Assembly (NCBI RefSeq): GCF_002159975.1
Contig: NZ_NFJR01000005.1
Coordinates: 62,001 to 126,000, forward strand
Direction: 5' to 3'
Length of the DNA stretch: 64,000 nucleotides
Source of the DNA: Barnesiella sp. An22
GTDB taxonomy: Bacteria; Bacteroidota; Bacteroidia; Bacteroidales; Barnesiellaceae
Position numbers and translations under genes: made by a program. Positions 16,952 through 26,690 of this stretch are shown one piece after another (within the stretch, counting starts at the first letter, position 1; each line of letters begins with the position of its first letter). The notes beneath the pieces are model-generated. The model searched no databases, had not been told where the DNA came from, and was given only the letters and a program-made list of their open reading frames with translations.

Positions 16952-17413
16952 ATGCTCGTTATGAAACGGTTATACAAAATACTCATCACAAGCCTGCTGC
17001 TCGTCGGCACATCGGTTGCACAGGCTCAGGAAGGTCTGGCCATCGCCCCCCTCTTCGCGGGGCAGTACAACCACGACAAGCAGGCGGTTGTCGTCCTCAT
17101 CAAGGGGGATAAACTGAAGGAGTACCACCTCTCGCTCTTCCGCAGCATCGCCATTACCGACCGCCCCGACGACGTGGCCCTCTTCGAAGCGGCCGTGCGA
17201 GCCGACAGCTCCAAGGCCAACAACAGCGAAACGGTGAAATCGGGCAACAACACCATAGCCGGCTACTACCAACTGCCCCCGGCCTCACCGGGCGGAGAGA
17301 ACCGGTTTATCCTCTTCCGCAAGCTGTCGCCCGACGATGCCACCCTCATCTACCTCGAGGGCCACACGCAGCTCGACCGACTCATCAAACTCTTTATCAA
17401 CAAGAAACAATAA
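16952..17413 (+). CDS. DUF6108-like secreted protein
   Basis: 153 residues (150 if translation starts at the in-frame ATG at 16961, which gives the cleaner signal-peptide start MKRLYK). The signal peptide ends near AQAQ. The mature part is small and beta-rich with a Lys-rich C-terminus. I match it only tentatively to a Bacteroidales domain of unknown function. It begins 2 bases after the preceding stop, so it belongs to the ECF operon. Confidence 0.75.
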   Translation: MLVMKRLYKILITSLLLVGTSVAQAQEGLAIAPLFAGQYNHDKQAVVVLIKGDKLKEYHLSLFRSIAITDRPDDVALFEAAVRADSSKANNSETVKSGNNTIAGYYQLPPASPGGENRFILFRKLSPDDATLIYLEGHTQLDRLIKLFINKKQ

Positions 17414-17428
17414 AAAAACAATATCGAT

Positions 17429-18337
17429 ATGAAACCTATTCTTACGCTCTTGCCTGCGCTCCTGCTCGCCCTGCCTGTCGTGGCGGCCGACATCGAACGC
17501 GACACCACCGTCTACTTCAACCAAAAAGAGATTCAAATCAAAGACTCGGCCGACATCGTATCGGTCAAGGTTTTCGAAGGGGATACACCCTACCAGAAAT
17601 TCTACGAGTCGCGCTACGCCGACGGCAAACGGCAAACCTCGTGGGAACTCTCCGAGTCGGTAGCGTTCCCCTTCTCCGACCTCATCACAGGCAACAAGGC
17701 GAAGAAACGCAAGCGCTTCGACCCGCACTGGTCGGGCGTAGGCTTCGGCTTCTGCAACGGCATGGGTAACGGCATGCGTTTCCTCAACAACCCCAACGGC
17801 ATCTCGCTCGACTTCTCGGGTTCGTTCGAAATTTTCTGGAACTTCATCACCGTCTATACTCCCATCAGCGGCAACAACTGGGGATTCGTCACCGGCTTGG
17901 GTATCGACTGGCGCAACTACGTCATGAACGAAAACCGCTACTTCGTCAAACAGGAGGGGAAAATAAGCGTCGTGCCCTGCCCCGAGGGTGCCGACCTCGA
18001 CTTCTCGCGATTGAAGACCGTCGACCTCACCGTGCCTCTGCTCTTCGAGTGGCAAACCCACAAATTCCTGCACGGCCCCATCTTCTTCTCGCTGGGTCCC
18101 GTCATTGGCATCAAGACTTACAGCAGCACCAAAACCAAATATACCACCGCCGACGGCCAGAAGATACAACTCTTCGAAAAGGGCATCAAGCCCAACCCCA
18201 TCAACCTCGACATCATGGCCCAGGGCGGATACGGTACCTTCGGCTTCTACGTGAAGCTCTCGCCCTTCAACGTCTTGCAGCAGAGCCGTGGTCCCCAGAT
18301 GCGCAGCTTCTCAGCCGGCGTGATGCTCCACTTCTGA
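17429..18337 (+). CDS. Outer-membrane beta-barrel protein of the ECF operon
   Basis: 302 residues. Signal peptide (MKPILTLLPALLLALP, cleavage near VAA-DI). An N-terminal part of about 75 residues precedes a barrel-like region with repeated Gly/aromatic strands (GVGFGFCNGMGNGM, FSGSFEIFWNF, WGFVTGLGIDW) and a C-terminal strand ending in SAGVMLHF, the usual finish for an outer-membrane barrel recognised by BAM. It starts 15 bases after the DUF6108-like gene and ends the operon before a terminator. It could be the target or reporter of the ECF response. Confidence 0.82.
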   Translation: MKPILTLLPALLLALPVVAADIERDTTVYFNQKEIQIKDSADIVSVKVFEGDTPYQKFYESRYADGKRQTSWELSESVAFPFSDLITGNKAKKRKRFDPHWSGVGFGFCNGMGNGMRFLNNPNGISLDFSGSFEIFWNFITVYTPISGNNWGFVTGLGIDWRNYVMNENRYFVKQEGKISVVPCPEGADLDFSRLKTVDLTVPLLFEWQTHKFLHGPIFFSLGPVIGIKTYSSTKTKYTTADGQKIQLFEKGIKPNPINLDIMAQGGYGTFGFYVKLSPFNVLQQSRGPQMRSFSAGVMLHF

Positions 18338-18365
18338 TACACGACATTCATACTCATACGACCCC

Positions 18366-18405
18366 GACCGGATAGAAACCGTCAGTTTCTGTTCGGTCTT
18401 TTTTC
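18366..18405 (+). terminator. Rho-independent terminator of the second ECF operon
   Basis: GACCG with AGAAAC pairs with GTTTCT and CGGTC across a short internal loop, then TTTTTT, about 30 bases after the stop codon. Confidence 0.85.
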
Positions 18406-18500
18406 TACATATAAATGTATATTTATTATATAATACGATAAAAATACGTGTATATATTCAAATATTCCCGAAAAACAGCCGCTAATATTTGCATTATTAT

Positions 18501-18508
18501 TACATTTG
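18501..18508 (+). promoter_or_regulatory. -7 box for nhaC
   Basis: TACATTTG matches TAnnTTTG 26 bases before the nhaC ATG. No TTTG is at normal -33 spacing. Confidence 0.4.
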
Positions 18509-18533
18509 CAAACGAAATCAGAATAAAACCGAC

Positions 18534-20042
18534 ATGAACGAGAAAACCAAAATACCTGCGCCCCTCATCGCTATCATCCCGCTGGTTGTACTGGTGGCCC
18601 TGCTGGCCATGGTCATCCCCATCTTCGGGAGCGATGCCCTGATGGGCGGCAGCCAAGTGTCGCTGCTCGTCGCCTCGGCCGTATGCGTGGCCCTGGCCAT
18701 GGGACTGTATAACTACAAATGGAGCGTACTCGAGGAGGGCATGGCCAAAAACATCAAGAAGGTGACCCCGGCCATCATCATCCTGCTGCTCATCGGGGCC
18801 ATCTCGGGCACCTGGATGCTCAGCGGCGTGGTGCCTACGCTCATCTCCTACGGCCTGCACATCCTCTCGCCGCGCTTCTTCCTGGCTTCGTGCTGCATCA
18901 TCTGCGCCATAGTCTCGGTCATCACGGGCAGCTCCTGGACCACCATCGCCACCATAGGTGTGGCTCTGCTGGGCATAGGCAAGGCCATGGGATTCGACAC
19001 CGGATGGATTGCCGGCGCCATCATCTCGGGGGCCTACTTCGGCGACAAGATTTCGCCGCTCTCCGACACCACCGTGCTCGCCTCGTCGACCACGGGTACC
19101 AAACTCTTCACCCACATACGCTACATGCTGGTTACCACCGTGCCGTCGATAGTCATTACCCTCGTTATCTTCACGGTGGCCGGACTGACGATGAGCCACA
19201 CCGACAGCGCCCAGAGTGCCCTCTTTGCCGACACACTGGCCCAGAAGTTCAACCTCTCGCCCTGGCTGTTGCTGGTGCCTCTCATCACCGGAATCCTGAT
19301 CGTAGTCAAGCTACCGACCATCATCACCCTCTTCATCTCGTCGGTTGTGGCCGGTATCTGCATACTCATTTTCCAGCCCCACGTTCTGCTGCAAATCGCC
19401 CAGAGCGATACCCTCGACTTCGCCACCGGCTTCAAGGCCCTGATGACGTCGGTCTTCGGCAGCACCGCCCTCTCGACGGGCCACCCCGAAATCGACGCGC
19501 TGGTGGCTACCCGGGGCATGCGGGGCATGATGGACACCATCTGGCTCATCATCTGCGCCATGTGCTTCGGGGGAGTGATGTCGGCCAGCCACATGATAAG
19601 CAGCATCACCAACCTCTTCGTGCGGTTCGTACACAAGCCCAAGAGCGCCGTATGCTCGACCGTTGGGGCCGGCCTCTTCTTCAACGCCTGCACGGCCGAC
19701 CAGTATCTGTCGATTATCCTCACGGGCAATCTGTTCAAGGATCTGTATCACAACCGCGGGCTGGAGAGCCGGCTGCTCAGCCGCACGGTGGAAGACTCGG
19801 TGACGGTCACCTCGGTGCTCATCCCCTGGAACTCGTGCGGCATGACCCAGGCTACCGTGCTGGGTGTAGGCACGCTCACCTACCTGCCCTACTGTTTCTT
19901 CAACCTGCTGAGCCCCCTCATGTCGATACTCGTAGCAATCACCGGCTTCAAGATAAAACAGGGTATTGCGGCCCAATTCGCCCCCAAAGCGAGCGAAACG
20001 GTCAAGGGTGCACCCGATGCCGGCCATGTGCTCGTGGGGTAA
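18534..20042 (+). CDS. nhaC: Na+/H+ antiporter of the NhaC family
   Basis: 502 residues with about 11-12 hydrophobic helices. The family-typical GSSWTT motif lies near residue 145 and GAYFGDKISPLSDTT follows near 165-180. NhaC antiporters exchange cytoplasmic sodium for protons at the inner membrane and help with pH and sodium tolerance. The start at 18534 is preferred, since the in-frame extension to 18489 would include the -7 box and lacks a hydrophobic lead. Related NhaC members transport other solutes such as malate/lactate, so the ion is not proven. Confidence 0.9.
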   Translation: MNEKTKIPAPLIAIIPLVVLVALLAMVIPIFGSDALMGGSQVSLLVASAVCVALAMGLYNYKWSVLEEGMAKNIKKVTPAIIILLLIGAISGTWMLSGVVPTLISYGLHILSPRFFLASCCIICAIVSVITGSSWTTIATIGVALLGIGKAMGFDTGWIAGAIISGAYFGDKISPLSDTTVLASSTTGTKLFTHIRYMLVTTVPSIVITLVIFTVAGLTMSHTDSAQSALFADTLAQKFNLSPWLLLVPLITGILIVVKLPTIITLFISSVVAGICILIFQPHVLLQIAQSDTLDFATGFKALMTSVFGSTALSTGHPEIDALVATRGMRGMMDTIWLIICAMCFGGVMSASHMISSITNLFVRFVHKPKSAVCSTVGAGLFFNACTADQYLSIILTGNLFKDLYHNRGLESRLLSRTVEDSVTVTSVLIPWNSCGMTQATVLGVGTLTYLPYCFFNLLSPLMSILVAITGFKIKQGIAAQFAPKASETVKGAPDAGHVLVG

Positions 20043-20087
20043 GCACGCGGCGTCCAAAACAAGCAGAAAGAATTCGGGAAAAAACAG

Positions 20088-20324
20088 TTACTCTTTACTC
20101 TCGGGGAGTGTCGTGCTGCTCAAAATCATGTCGGCCTTGTCCACATCTTCGGCAAAGACATTGAGCCGGATGGCCCCCACCGACGAATTGGTCAGCGGCA
20201 GCACACTCGAGAAAATCTCGTTCGACAGGAAACAAGGCACACCGTTTGTCTCCAACACATCTTTCACGATATTCGCTTCGACCGACGAGTCGAACGTACG
20301 ATACAACACAATCTCTTTTTCCAT
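20088..20324 (-). CDS. DUF2007 domain protein
   Basis: 78 residues. It matches the small DUF2007 (putative signal-transducing protein) family: an N-terminal VLYRTFDSSVEANIVKDVL helix-strand, NGVPCFLSNE, and LNVFAEDVDKADMIL at the end. The fold is ferredoxin-like and resembles the ACT/PII-type regulatory modules; ligand and partner are unknown. It is convergent with nhaC, 45 bases apart. Confidence 0.88.
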   Translation of the reverse strand: MEKEIVLYRTFDSSVEANIVKDVLETNGVPCFLSNEIFSSVLPLTNSSVGAIRLNVFAEDVDKADMILSSTTLPESKE

Positions 20325-20520
20325 AATGGAGCGTTTTAGGTAGTGTTACAAATAGGCGGCATACAAAGCGACAAGCCCAAACGGCTTCCTTTTTGGCTAA
20401 GATAGTGAAAGAAAAACGCAAAAGCAAATAAAAGCCGGGAATTTCGCCGGAACAACGCCTCGACACCTGCCTGATGATTTTGAAGATATAACGCCCCTCC
20501 GCACAAAAATCCCTACCCGC

Positions 20521-21465
20521 CTACCGGTTTTCTTCCAACGAGTGCCACAGATTCTGCACCGCCCCGGTATACTCCTCGACCGACCGCGCCTTCAACACCC
20601 GCTTCTTCAACCGCCGGTCCACGTCGGGCAACAGATACTCCCAAAACGTAGCCATGCGGGCGAGCAACTGATGCACCCCCTGCAACACCCCGGCATAGCG
20701 GGTGAACACCTGGTCGTGCAGCCGGGCCACCCGGGCGTAACCATCGGGCGGCATCGCTCCGTCGCCGGCATAGGCCTCGGCCAACCAGGGACGAGCCAGC
20801 AATCCCCGCCCCACCATCAGGCCAGAGAGCCGGGGGAAGCGCTGCTCGATGCTCCTCATCGCCTCGACCGTAGTCAAGTCGCCATTATAGACCAGCGGAA
20901 GGTGACACGCCTCGTAGAACCGGGCAAAGCCGTCGAGGTCGGGCTCGCCCTTATACTGCTGCCGCCCCACCCGGGCGTGGAGCGTAATCTGTCGCACCGG
21001 CGAGCTCTTGAGCAGCGGCAACAGGCGCAACGACACGTCGGGGCTCTCCCACCCCAGCCGCATCTTCACCGAGAAATCTATCCCGCCATACCCCTCGAGC
21101 GGGCGCAACAGCCGCTCCACCTCGTCGGGGAAAGGCAAGATGCCCGACCCTTTGTGCCGCTTCGCCAGGATGGGAAACGGGCACCCCAGATTGAGGTCGA
21201 TACGCCGATACCCGCAGGCCGCTATACCGTCGACCAACCGGCACAACTCGTCGGGCTGCGAGGCTATCAACTGCGGCACCACCGTCATACCCCGGTTATT
21301 TTCGGGAGCAATATCGCGCAAATCCTTCCGGCGAAAATCATCTTTCTCGATGCGGACAAACGGCGTGTAAAAGGCAGCCACCCCACCGAAAAGCGAGGCG
21401 TGGGCACAACGGTACACCGCATCGGTATACCCTTGCAACGGGGCAAAACAGACGGGCAATGACAT
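20521..21465 (-). CDS. tRNA-dihydrouridine synthase family protein
   Basis: 314 residues of the Dus family, flavoenzymes that reduce uridine to dihydrouridine in tRNA D loops. APLQGYTDAVYR at the N-terminus, DLNLGCPFPILAKRHKGSG with the catalytic Cys (about residue 95), the FSVKMRLGW strand, ITLHARVGRQQYKG and the GLMVGRGLLARPW phosphate-binding loop all fit. I set the start at 21465 because family members begin close to APLxGxTD. The subtype (DusB or DusC-like) cannot be fixed. Confidence 0.93.
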   Translation of the reverse strand: MSLPVCFAPLQGYTDAVYRCAHASLFGGVAAFYTPFVRIEKDDFRRKDLRDIAPENNRGMTVVPQLIASQPDELCRLVDGIAACGYRRIDLNLGCPFPILAKRHKGSGILPFPDEVERLLRPLEGYGGIDFSVKMRLGWESPDVSLRLLPLLKSSPVRQITLHARVGRQQYKGEPDLDGFARFYEACHLPLVYNGDLTTVEAMRSIEQRFPRLSGLMVGRGLLARPWLAEAYAGDGAMPPDGYARVARLHDQVFTRYAGVLQGVHQLLARMATFWEYLLPDVDRRLKKRVLKARSVEEYTGAVQNLWHSLEENR

Positions 21466-21561
21466 GATGGACAAAAGTAGTACAAGCCGAATAGAAATCA
21501 AAATTATACGGCACACTTATCGAGCGGCCCGCTCACATCTCCCGCCCCATGCACCCGGATA

Positions 21562-21600
21562 CAAAAAGAGAGGGCTGCATCGTCTACGACGACACAGCCC
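21562..21600 (-). terminator. Rho-independent terminator of the GH85 gene
   Basis: On the minus strand GGGCTG pairs with CAGCCC around a GTCGTC/GACGAT inner stem, followed by CTCTTTTTGT. It lies about 80 bases beyond the GH85 stop. Confidence 0.75.
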
Positions 21601-21680
21601 CCGCTTGGACTTTATGGCCTTATCCCGCGGCAACCCGGCTCCGAAGCCAGGACACCCGTCGGGGAAAAGGCATTATCGGC

Positions 21681-24600
21681 TTAGCGATTCAGCACCTTAA
21701 CCGTGCGAACCACTTTACCCTCTTTCATCACCTTAACCACGTAAACGCCCTTGGCCCCGAGCGTAATGCTCATGTGCTGGCCGGCAGCTACCGTAGCCTC
21801 TTCCTGAGCCACAAGCATACCCGAAACATTGTATACGCCTACTTGATAAGCACCGGCTTCGGCAAACTCTACAAAGAGGAGATCTTCAACCGTATAGGTG
21901 CGCATCTCATCGGCTACGCCATCTTCTACGGCATCTTTCTGATCGACCAGGAATACCGGATAGGACTTCGTGTCTGAGCCGAGCGTATTCTCAAGCGTCA
22001 AGGTAACGGTATAATCACCGCTCTTGCTGTAAGTCAGCTTCGTAGAACCTTCGGTATCGGTACCGGTCGATTCGGAGAGCTCGCCACGTTTGGCAGTCCA
22101 CGTCGGGAGAGTTTCTACCTGGAAAGCAGTACCGGCAATAAACGGACAACCCGAGATGTAGAGCGGTCTTTGCGGAGTTTGCACACCCGAACCTTGAGCC
22201 GTCGAAGCTACCAGTTTGAACGAGCAGGCTTTTGCACCCTCTTTCGAACCTTTCGACAAGAAATAATTCTGGTCGTTGGCATCGGTTTCAAAATCCCAGT
22301 AAGCGATTACCTTGTCGGGCAGGTCAGAAGCATCGAGACCGGCTTTCACTTGATTCACCTCTTCTTGAGTCATGCCACCGTCCCAAATCAACAGGTCGTC
22401 AACGATACCGTTGTTGGTAACCGGTTGTTCACCACGACCACCGGCGAAGCAGAACCAGTCGGAAGCCGAAACATCGTAACTTGCCTTGGGAACCCAATCC
22501 TCGGTTTTTCCACTTGCAGAAGAACCGTAGGTCCAGGTAGACTCTTGCAGAACACCATTCAGGTAGAAGAGCGAGCGGAATTGACCTTGATCGTTATACT
22601 CGAAGGTAAGAACTACATGGTTCCAAGCATTGGGCGATACAATCGTATTGGGGAAGGTATAGTTCACGGCAACCGGAGAAGCATTACCGTCACCACGAAC
22701 CGTATAGGCGGTAACCCGGCCTTCGCTGGTAATGTTAGACCACATCCAGCCCCAGTTGTTTACAGGCCATCCACCCGCACGGTTCTCGATGCTGAAGAAG
22801 GCAGAAGACTCGGGCAACGTAGTAAAGCGAACCCAAGCCGATACCGAGAAGGATTTACCACCTACGATACCTGCTTCATTCAGGTTACCGCCAATCCAGC
22901 TGTCGTTGATTTCGATACCGCGCGACGAGGCACCATCGGCTTTTCTACCGGTATAACCCAGTGTGAGCGTTTGGTCGAGGTCTACCTTCACTTCGGCAGC
23001 CGAAGTCTCTTCGCCGTCAACCGTCAGCGTATAGATTTCGGGCAGAGCACCTACGGACTCGCTCGTAATCTGTACATAGTAGCCGAAAGTAGATGTTTGA
23101 CCGTTGCAAGTTACCTGCAGGTCATAACCACCAATCTCAGAGATACCGTCTTCTACCGAGAATACCGTCGTATTGGTAGCTTGTTTTACAGTCTCGCCGT
23201 CGCTGTTGAGCAGTTTCCAGTCGGCAGGGTCGTGACGAGGATCGACGTAAGAGATTTCGAAGCTCTCGTTCGGTTTGATTGTCGTCTTGTCGATTTGAAT
23301 GTCGTCGGTCGTCGTGTACTCACCCATATCCATATACTCGCTCCAGGAGATTTCGGAATCGCTCTTCATGTCGACCGAAACGGCAGCAACACCCAGACGG
23401 ATGCGGTCAGAACCCTGCAAGTTGGTAGGAATCGAATAGTACATACCGGCCCACGACGTAGTGATACCCATAAAGATAGGCTCTTCATTCTCTTGTTGAG
23501 CATAGAGCTTGAACATCGAAGCGTTTACATCGAGGTTGTAAACCGGCTCGCCCAGAGGCTTGGTATTGTTCATTTCGAAGATGACCTTGGCATCTACGCC
23601 CTTGTAGTGAGAAGCCAGCACTTTGGCTATCTTGATGACAGGAGCGGCAGGTGTAGTCATCTCGTTACGCGTAATCGAGAATTCGCCCAAGTAGAGTTCC
23701 AGATTCTCGGCGTTCTCAAAGTGGAGAGCAACCATGGCAATATTCCGGTTGGCCAGCGAAGCCAAAGTACCACTGATTGTAAAGGTCTTCTCTACCCACA
23801 TTTCGTCGTCGGCCTCGCTATCGGCAACCGTCAATACCTTGAAACCAGACTCACGCAGAATTGTGGTCTCGTCACCAACGGCAGAGAGAGCCAGATTGAT
23901 GTCGGCCTGACCACGGATCAATTTGTAACGAACCGTAATCTTATCGCCCGAAGCCAGCGTGAAAGCCGTCTTGAAGAGGTGCAGATATTCATCGGCTGTC
24001 GAACCGAAGATGCGCAGACACGAACCGCCTACATAAGCATCGTCGAAGGTAAACTTGGCATCCAGACCATTGGCAACCACCTTGTCGGCCGTTTTGCCCA
24101 AGAACTCGGAAGCAAACCAGAAACGCCAGGTAGGCAGATAGTCTTGTACACCAATGTTGTACCACTCGTTGTCGTTCTGACGTTCGCCCATCCAGTTGAA
24201 GAACTGACCGTTACCCAGATTGAAATAGGTGATGAACGGCTCGGTGGCCAAATCCCAGCTGAGCGAGCTGCGAGCGGTCATAAAGGCCGACATACCGAAC
24301 CAGCCTTCGTTGGGGTGGTGGCTGCCACGATCGAATACCGCAATCTTGTCAATCGGGTTACGACGGCCGTTCGAGAAGAATTGCTCGATTACATTTTGAT
24401 AACCCAACTGTTTCGACATATCGGTACTGCCATAGTTGGCACGGTCGGCCCACAACATGTTGAAATCGTGAGCGCCCCACAAACCGATAGAAACATTGTA
24501 GTCCTCGAGTAACGTCCAAGTCGAGGGGTCGCCACCCTGCATGTTGAAACCGGCATACAAGTCGAGCAAGCTACGGCCGGGAGCCTGGCTATTGATTGTA

Positions 24601-25259
24601 GCCTCATTGAACGTGCTCAACGGAATTCCCCACCAGTTGTAGTTCAAGAACAGTGACGTACGGATGTGCTCTCCATCGCCAAAGGTTTCGTTGTTGTGAG
24701 AACCGAGACCCTGGTCAAAATTGATCTGACCATTATCGTTCGTACCATCATACCAGAAGTTCTCGGCTACGGGGTTTCCTTGTTCGGTCAAATATTTGTG
24801 TACCTCTTCGTTCAGAGCGCGCACATTAGACAGCATCGTCGTATTCGAAGTGTTGAACTCCGAGTTGTAACCGAGACCATCTACACCGTGATAGTGAAGG
24901 AATTTGGCTACCTTCTCACGAATGGTCGCATTCTTGGACATGTTATCCAAAGCGGTAGCCCAATCGGAAGACAAACTGCCCCAGGGAATAGAGGCCACAC
25001 CCGATACTCCTACACCGTTTTTATGGGCGGCATCGGCAAAACCACCGGGCACCCAGCCTTGCGGAGCGGTCCAGTTGCCATAGTGGGTAACATACGACCA
25101 CATACTGAATACTTCGGAATCGAACTTGCCGTTAGGCCGTGCATTCGGGTTACCACCCGAAGCGGTACCTATGGGAACCCAGAACACCAGGTTCTTGTCG
25201 GTCTCTTCGGTCAATGTTTCGTTAATCTGCGTGTTGGCATTGCGGAAACGAGCTTTGGG
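21681..25259 (-). pseudogene. GH85 endo-beta-N-acetylglucosaminidase, 5' end lost to a mobile element
   Basis: At least 1177 residues remain. GH85 enzymes cut between the two core GlcNAc residues of N-glycans. The catalytic pair is in DGLGYNSEF (Asn117 and Glu119 counted from the first start-like codon, a TTG at 25214), the Asn-x-Glu arrangement of this family. A LamG-type domain (about 770-945), Ig/PKD-like regions and a C-terminal type IX secretion sorting-like domain (VYNVSGMLVAQ, GVYVVKV) follow. The open frame extends upstream to a stop at 25260-25262 inside the inverted repeat of the element. No signal peptide is present and no ATG before MWSYV, so the native start was displaced. ATGAAAAGCAAATTTTTT on the minus strand at 27868, across the element, could be the lost start. 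Function is doubtful unless an alternative start is used. Confidence 0.8.
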
Positions 25260-25260
25260 T

Positions 25261-25294
25261 CACACTTATATACTTTAATGTACCAACACTAAAA
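25261..25294. repeat. Left terminal inverted repeat
   Basis: 34 bases that are the exact reverse complement of 27816-27849 (CACACTTATATAC... and TTTTAGTGTTGG... ends). The outer base on each side (T at 25260, A at 27850) extends the match by one. Confidence 0.93.
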
Positions 25295-25337
25295 TCATTG
25301 CCTTGATACATATACAAAGATATTAAACTTTGATACA

Positions 25338-25744
25338 ATGGCAACAGATAACTTTCTGACAACGAAATCTGTTCTCGGTTTGGCGGAGCGAGTAGTGAAA
25401 TGTCCCCCCCCGAGATATTAGTTCTTAATCCAATTGATGGTCAATGGGGTGGAGGTGGTAGTGGAGGGAAATGGGGTGCCTATGTTGACCACATGACAAC
25501 CAATGACCTCCAAAATTACCAATTGATACCTAAACTTTCTGTTGGTCAGTCAATACTATTCCAATTTACCGCTCAAGATATTGGTGAAACCATTACAATT
25601 CCCATTACTCTGTTCTGCATTGACAACTATAATTATATGTTGAGACACATGTTTTATTGGAATGGTGATATGGTTAATGCCGAACTGGATTATAATCCAA
25701 ATGGCCAAATATCATTTAGCCTTGGTGGTACAAGTTTTCAATAA
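25338..25744 (+). pseudogene. Cargo ORF split by a C8 tract
   Basis: Translation from ATG at 25338 (MATDNFLTTKSV) reaches a stop 27 codons later, just after a run of eight C at 25404-25411. One extra C would join it to the open frame that continues to 25744, giving a protein of about 135 residues. The second part has a Gly-rich stretch (GQWGGGGSGGKWG) followed by a beta-rich region. I recognise no family. Whether the tract is a mutation, a phase-variable switch or a sequencing slip cannot be told here. Confidence 0.5.
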
Positions 25745-26106
25745 ACGCCTCCTTTGCCATATTTCTAATAAACCCAAATCCAAGAATTAAATCCTTGATA
25801 CTTCTTGTTTCCCCTCGTGGCGGGAATGGTACCAAATAATGGTATTTATTATCCCAATATCCTCCCGTTACGAGGATTAAATCCTGAAAACTGAAAATTT
25901 CTGAAAATTTTTTCTTGAAATTGATAACATTTCGCCGTTTTCTTGTATAATTAGCAACATCGTAACAGATACGCCAATGGCTGCCCGAACAAGGCAGCCA
26001 TTTTTAGTATAGACTCAATGAAAAAATAATTTGAAAATGTTATCAAATTATAACTCATTGATAGTTAATATGTTAAATAAACATATTATATTTATATAAC
26101 AAAATA
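25745..26106. other. Gene-free part of the element
   Basis: No credible ORF. It contains two ATTAAATCCT sequences (about 25786 and 25881), a terminator hairpin (25977-26001) and a 14-base direct repeat (below). AT-rich throughout. Confidence 0.6.
25977..26005 (+). terminator. Rho-independent terminator inside the element
   Basis: ATGGCTGCC (25977-25985) pairs with GGCAGCCAT (25993-26001) around a 7-base loop, then TTTT. It would end transcripts of the C-tract ORF. Confidence 0.85.
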
Positions 26107-26120
26107 ATGTTATCAAATTA
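26037..26120. repeat. 14-base direct repeat ATGTTATCAAATTA, two copies
   Basis: Identical copies at 26037-26050 and 26107-26120. The second copy contains the first possible start codon of the truncated transposase ORF. Confidence 0.7.
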
Positions 26121-26403
26121 CAATTTCAAAGGCGAAGACTATAGAATGAAGATTTACAAATCATTCGATGATATGAGAGATGCTCTAAAAGATGAGACTG
26201 GATTTAGAGAGTTTCTTGAACAGGCAAAATGGAGAGGCACACCAGTATGTCCTCATTGCGGCTGCATATCAGCAGAGCATTACAAGTTGAAGACCAATGG
26301 AGAATTCAAAGGTCTATACAAATGCAAGCATTGCCGAAAGCGTTTCACAGTCACAACCAAGACAATGTTTGACAGAACACATCAAGAGATGTTTGCTTTC
26401 TAA
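26107..26403 (+). pseudogene. Truncated IS1595-family transposase (zinc-ribbon domain only)
   Basis: 98 residues from 26107, or 85 from the ATG at 26146, which begins MKIYKSFDDMRDALKDE and fits the family better. The zinc ribbon is intact: CPHCG and CKHCRKRF, with the usual FTVTTKTMFDRT ending. A full IS1595 (ISXO2-like) transposase is about 300 residues and continues into a DDE/DDN catalytic core; here a stop follows almost at once. The peptide might still bind element ends, but it cannot catalyse transposition. Confidence 0.75.
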
Positions 26404-26474
26404 TTCGTACTTTTGTTCTCGCAACAGCCCTGCCCGTTTGCGTGGGTGAGAAATAAGGTATATATTTGTACCTA
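26404..26474. other. Inverted repeats overlapping the cargo promoter
   Basis: TTCTC (26416-26420) with GAGAA (26448-26452), and GCAA (26421-26424) with TTGC (26438-26441), form nested dyads that cover the -33 box. They could be an operator for a repressor rather than RNA structure, since they lie upstream of the expected transcript start. Confidence 0.4.
26437..26468 (+). promoter_or_regulatory. Consensus Bacteroidales promoter of the cargo operon
   Basis: TTTG at 26437-26440, a 20-base spacer and TATATTTG at 26461-26468, an exact consensus match. Transcription should begin near 26474, about 260 bases ahead of the first cargo ORF. Confidence 0.75.
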
Positions 26475-26690
26475 AATATTGGATAGAACACGAAAGTGTT
26501 TGAACCTTATTCCTTTCAGACGAATCTGGTAAATTTTTCTTGGACGGGAATAAGTGCCACCTCTCACTATGCTATATGGTGCAGAGGCTGTTGCTTATTT
26601 AGTCCAAAGGCTTTACCAGAGCCTGTCTGAAGAAATAGCAATGGCTCTCTGCACTTTCTTTTGTTCCCCAATCAGCCACAAGGGGATGCC
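26474..26690 (+). ncRNA. Candidate structured RNA or regulatory leader
   Basis: Helices visible in the expected transcript: AACAC-GAAA-GTGTT with a GNRA loop (26487-26500); CAGA-CGAA-TCTG (26517-26528) enclosed by CTTATTCC / GGAATAAG (26506-26513 with 26547-26554); CCTCT-CAC paired with GTG-C-AGAGG (26560-26567 with 2679-like positions 26579-26587); a long stem 26581-26600 with 26633-26652 that includes two G-U pairs; AGGCT / AGCCT inside it (26608-26612 with 26620-26624); and TCCCC / GGGGA (26665-26669 with 26682-26686). CCTCTCAC and the long stem compete for 26581-26587, and the promoter-side AATAAGGT could compete for ACCTTATT, as in RNA switches. G-U pairs and the GNRA loop point to the plus strand. 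I match no named RNA family. Confidence 0.5.

Noticed and set aside
25780-25890. Two ATTAAATCCT copies resembling part of a CRISPR repeat
   Set aside because: Only two short copies, unlike spacing and no further repeats or cas genes.
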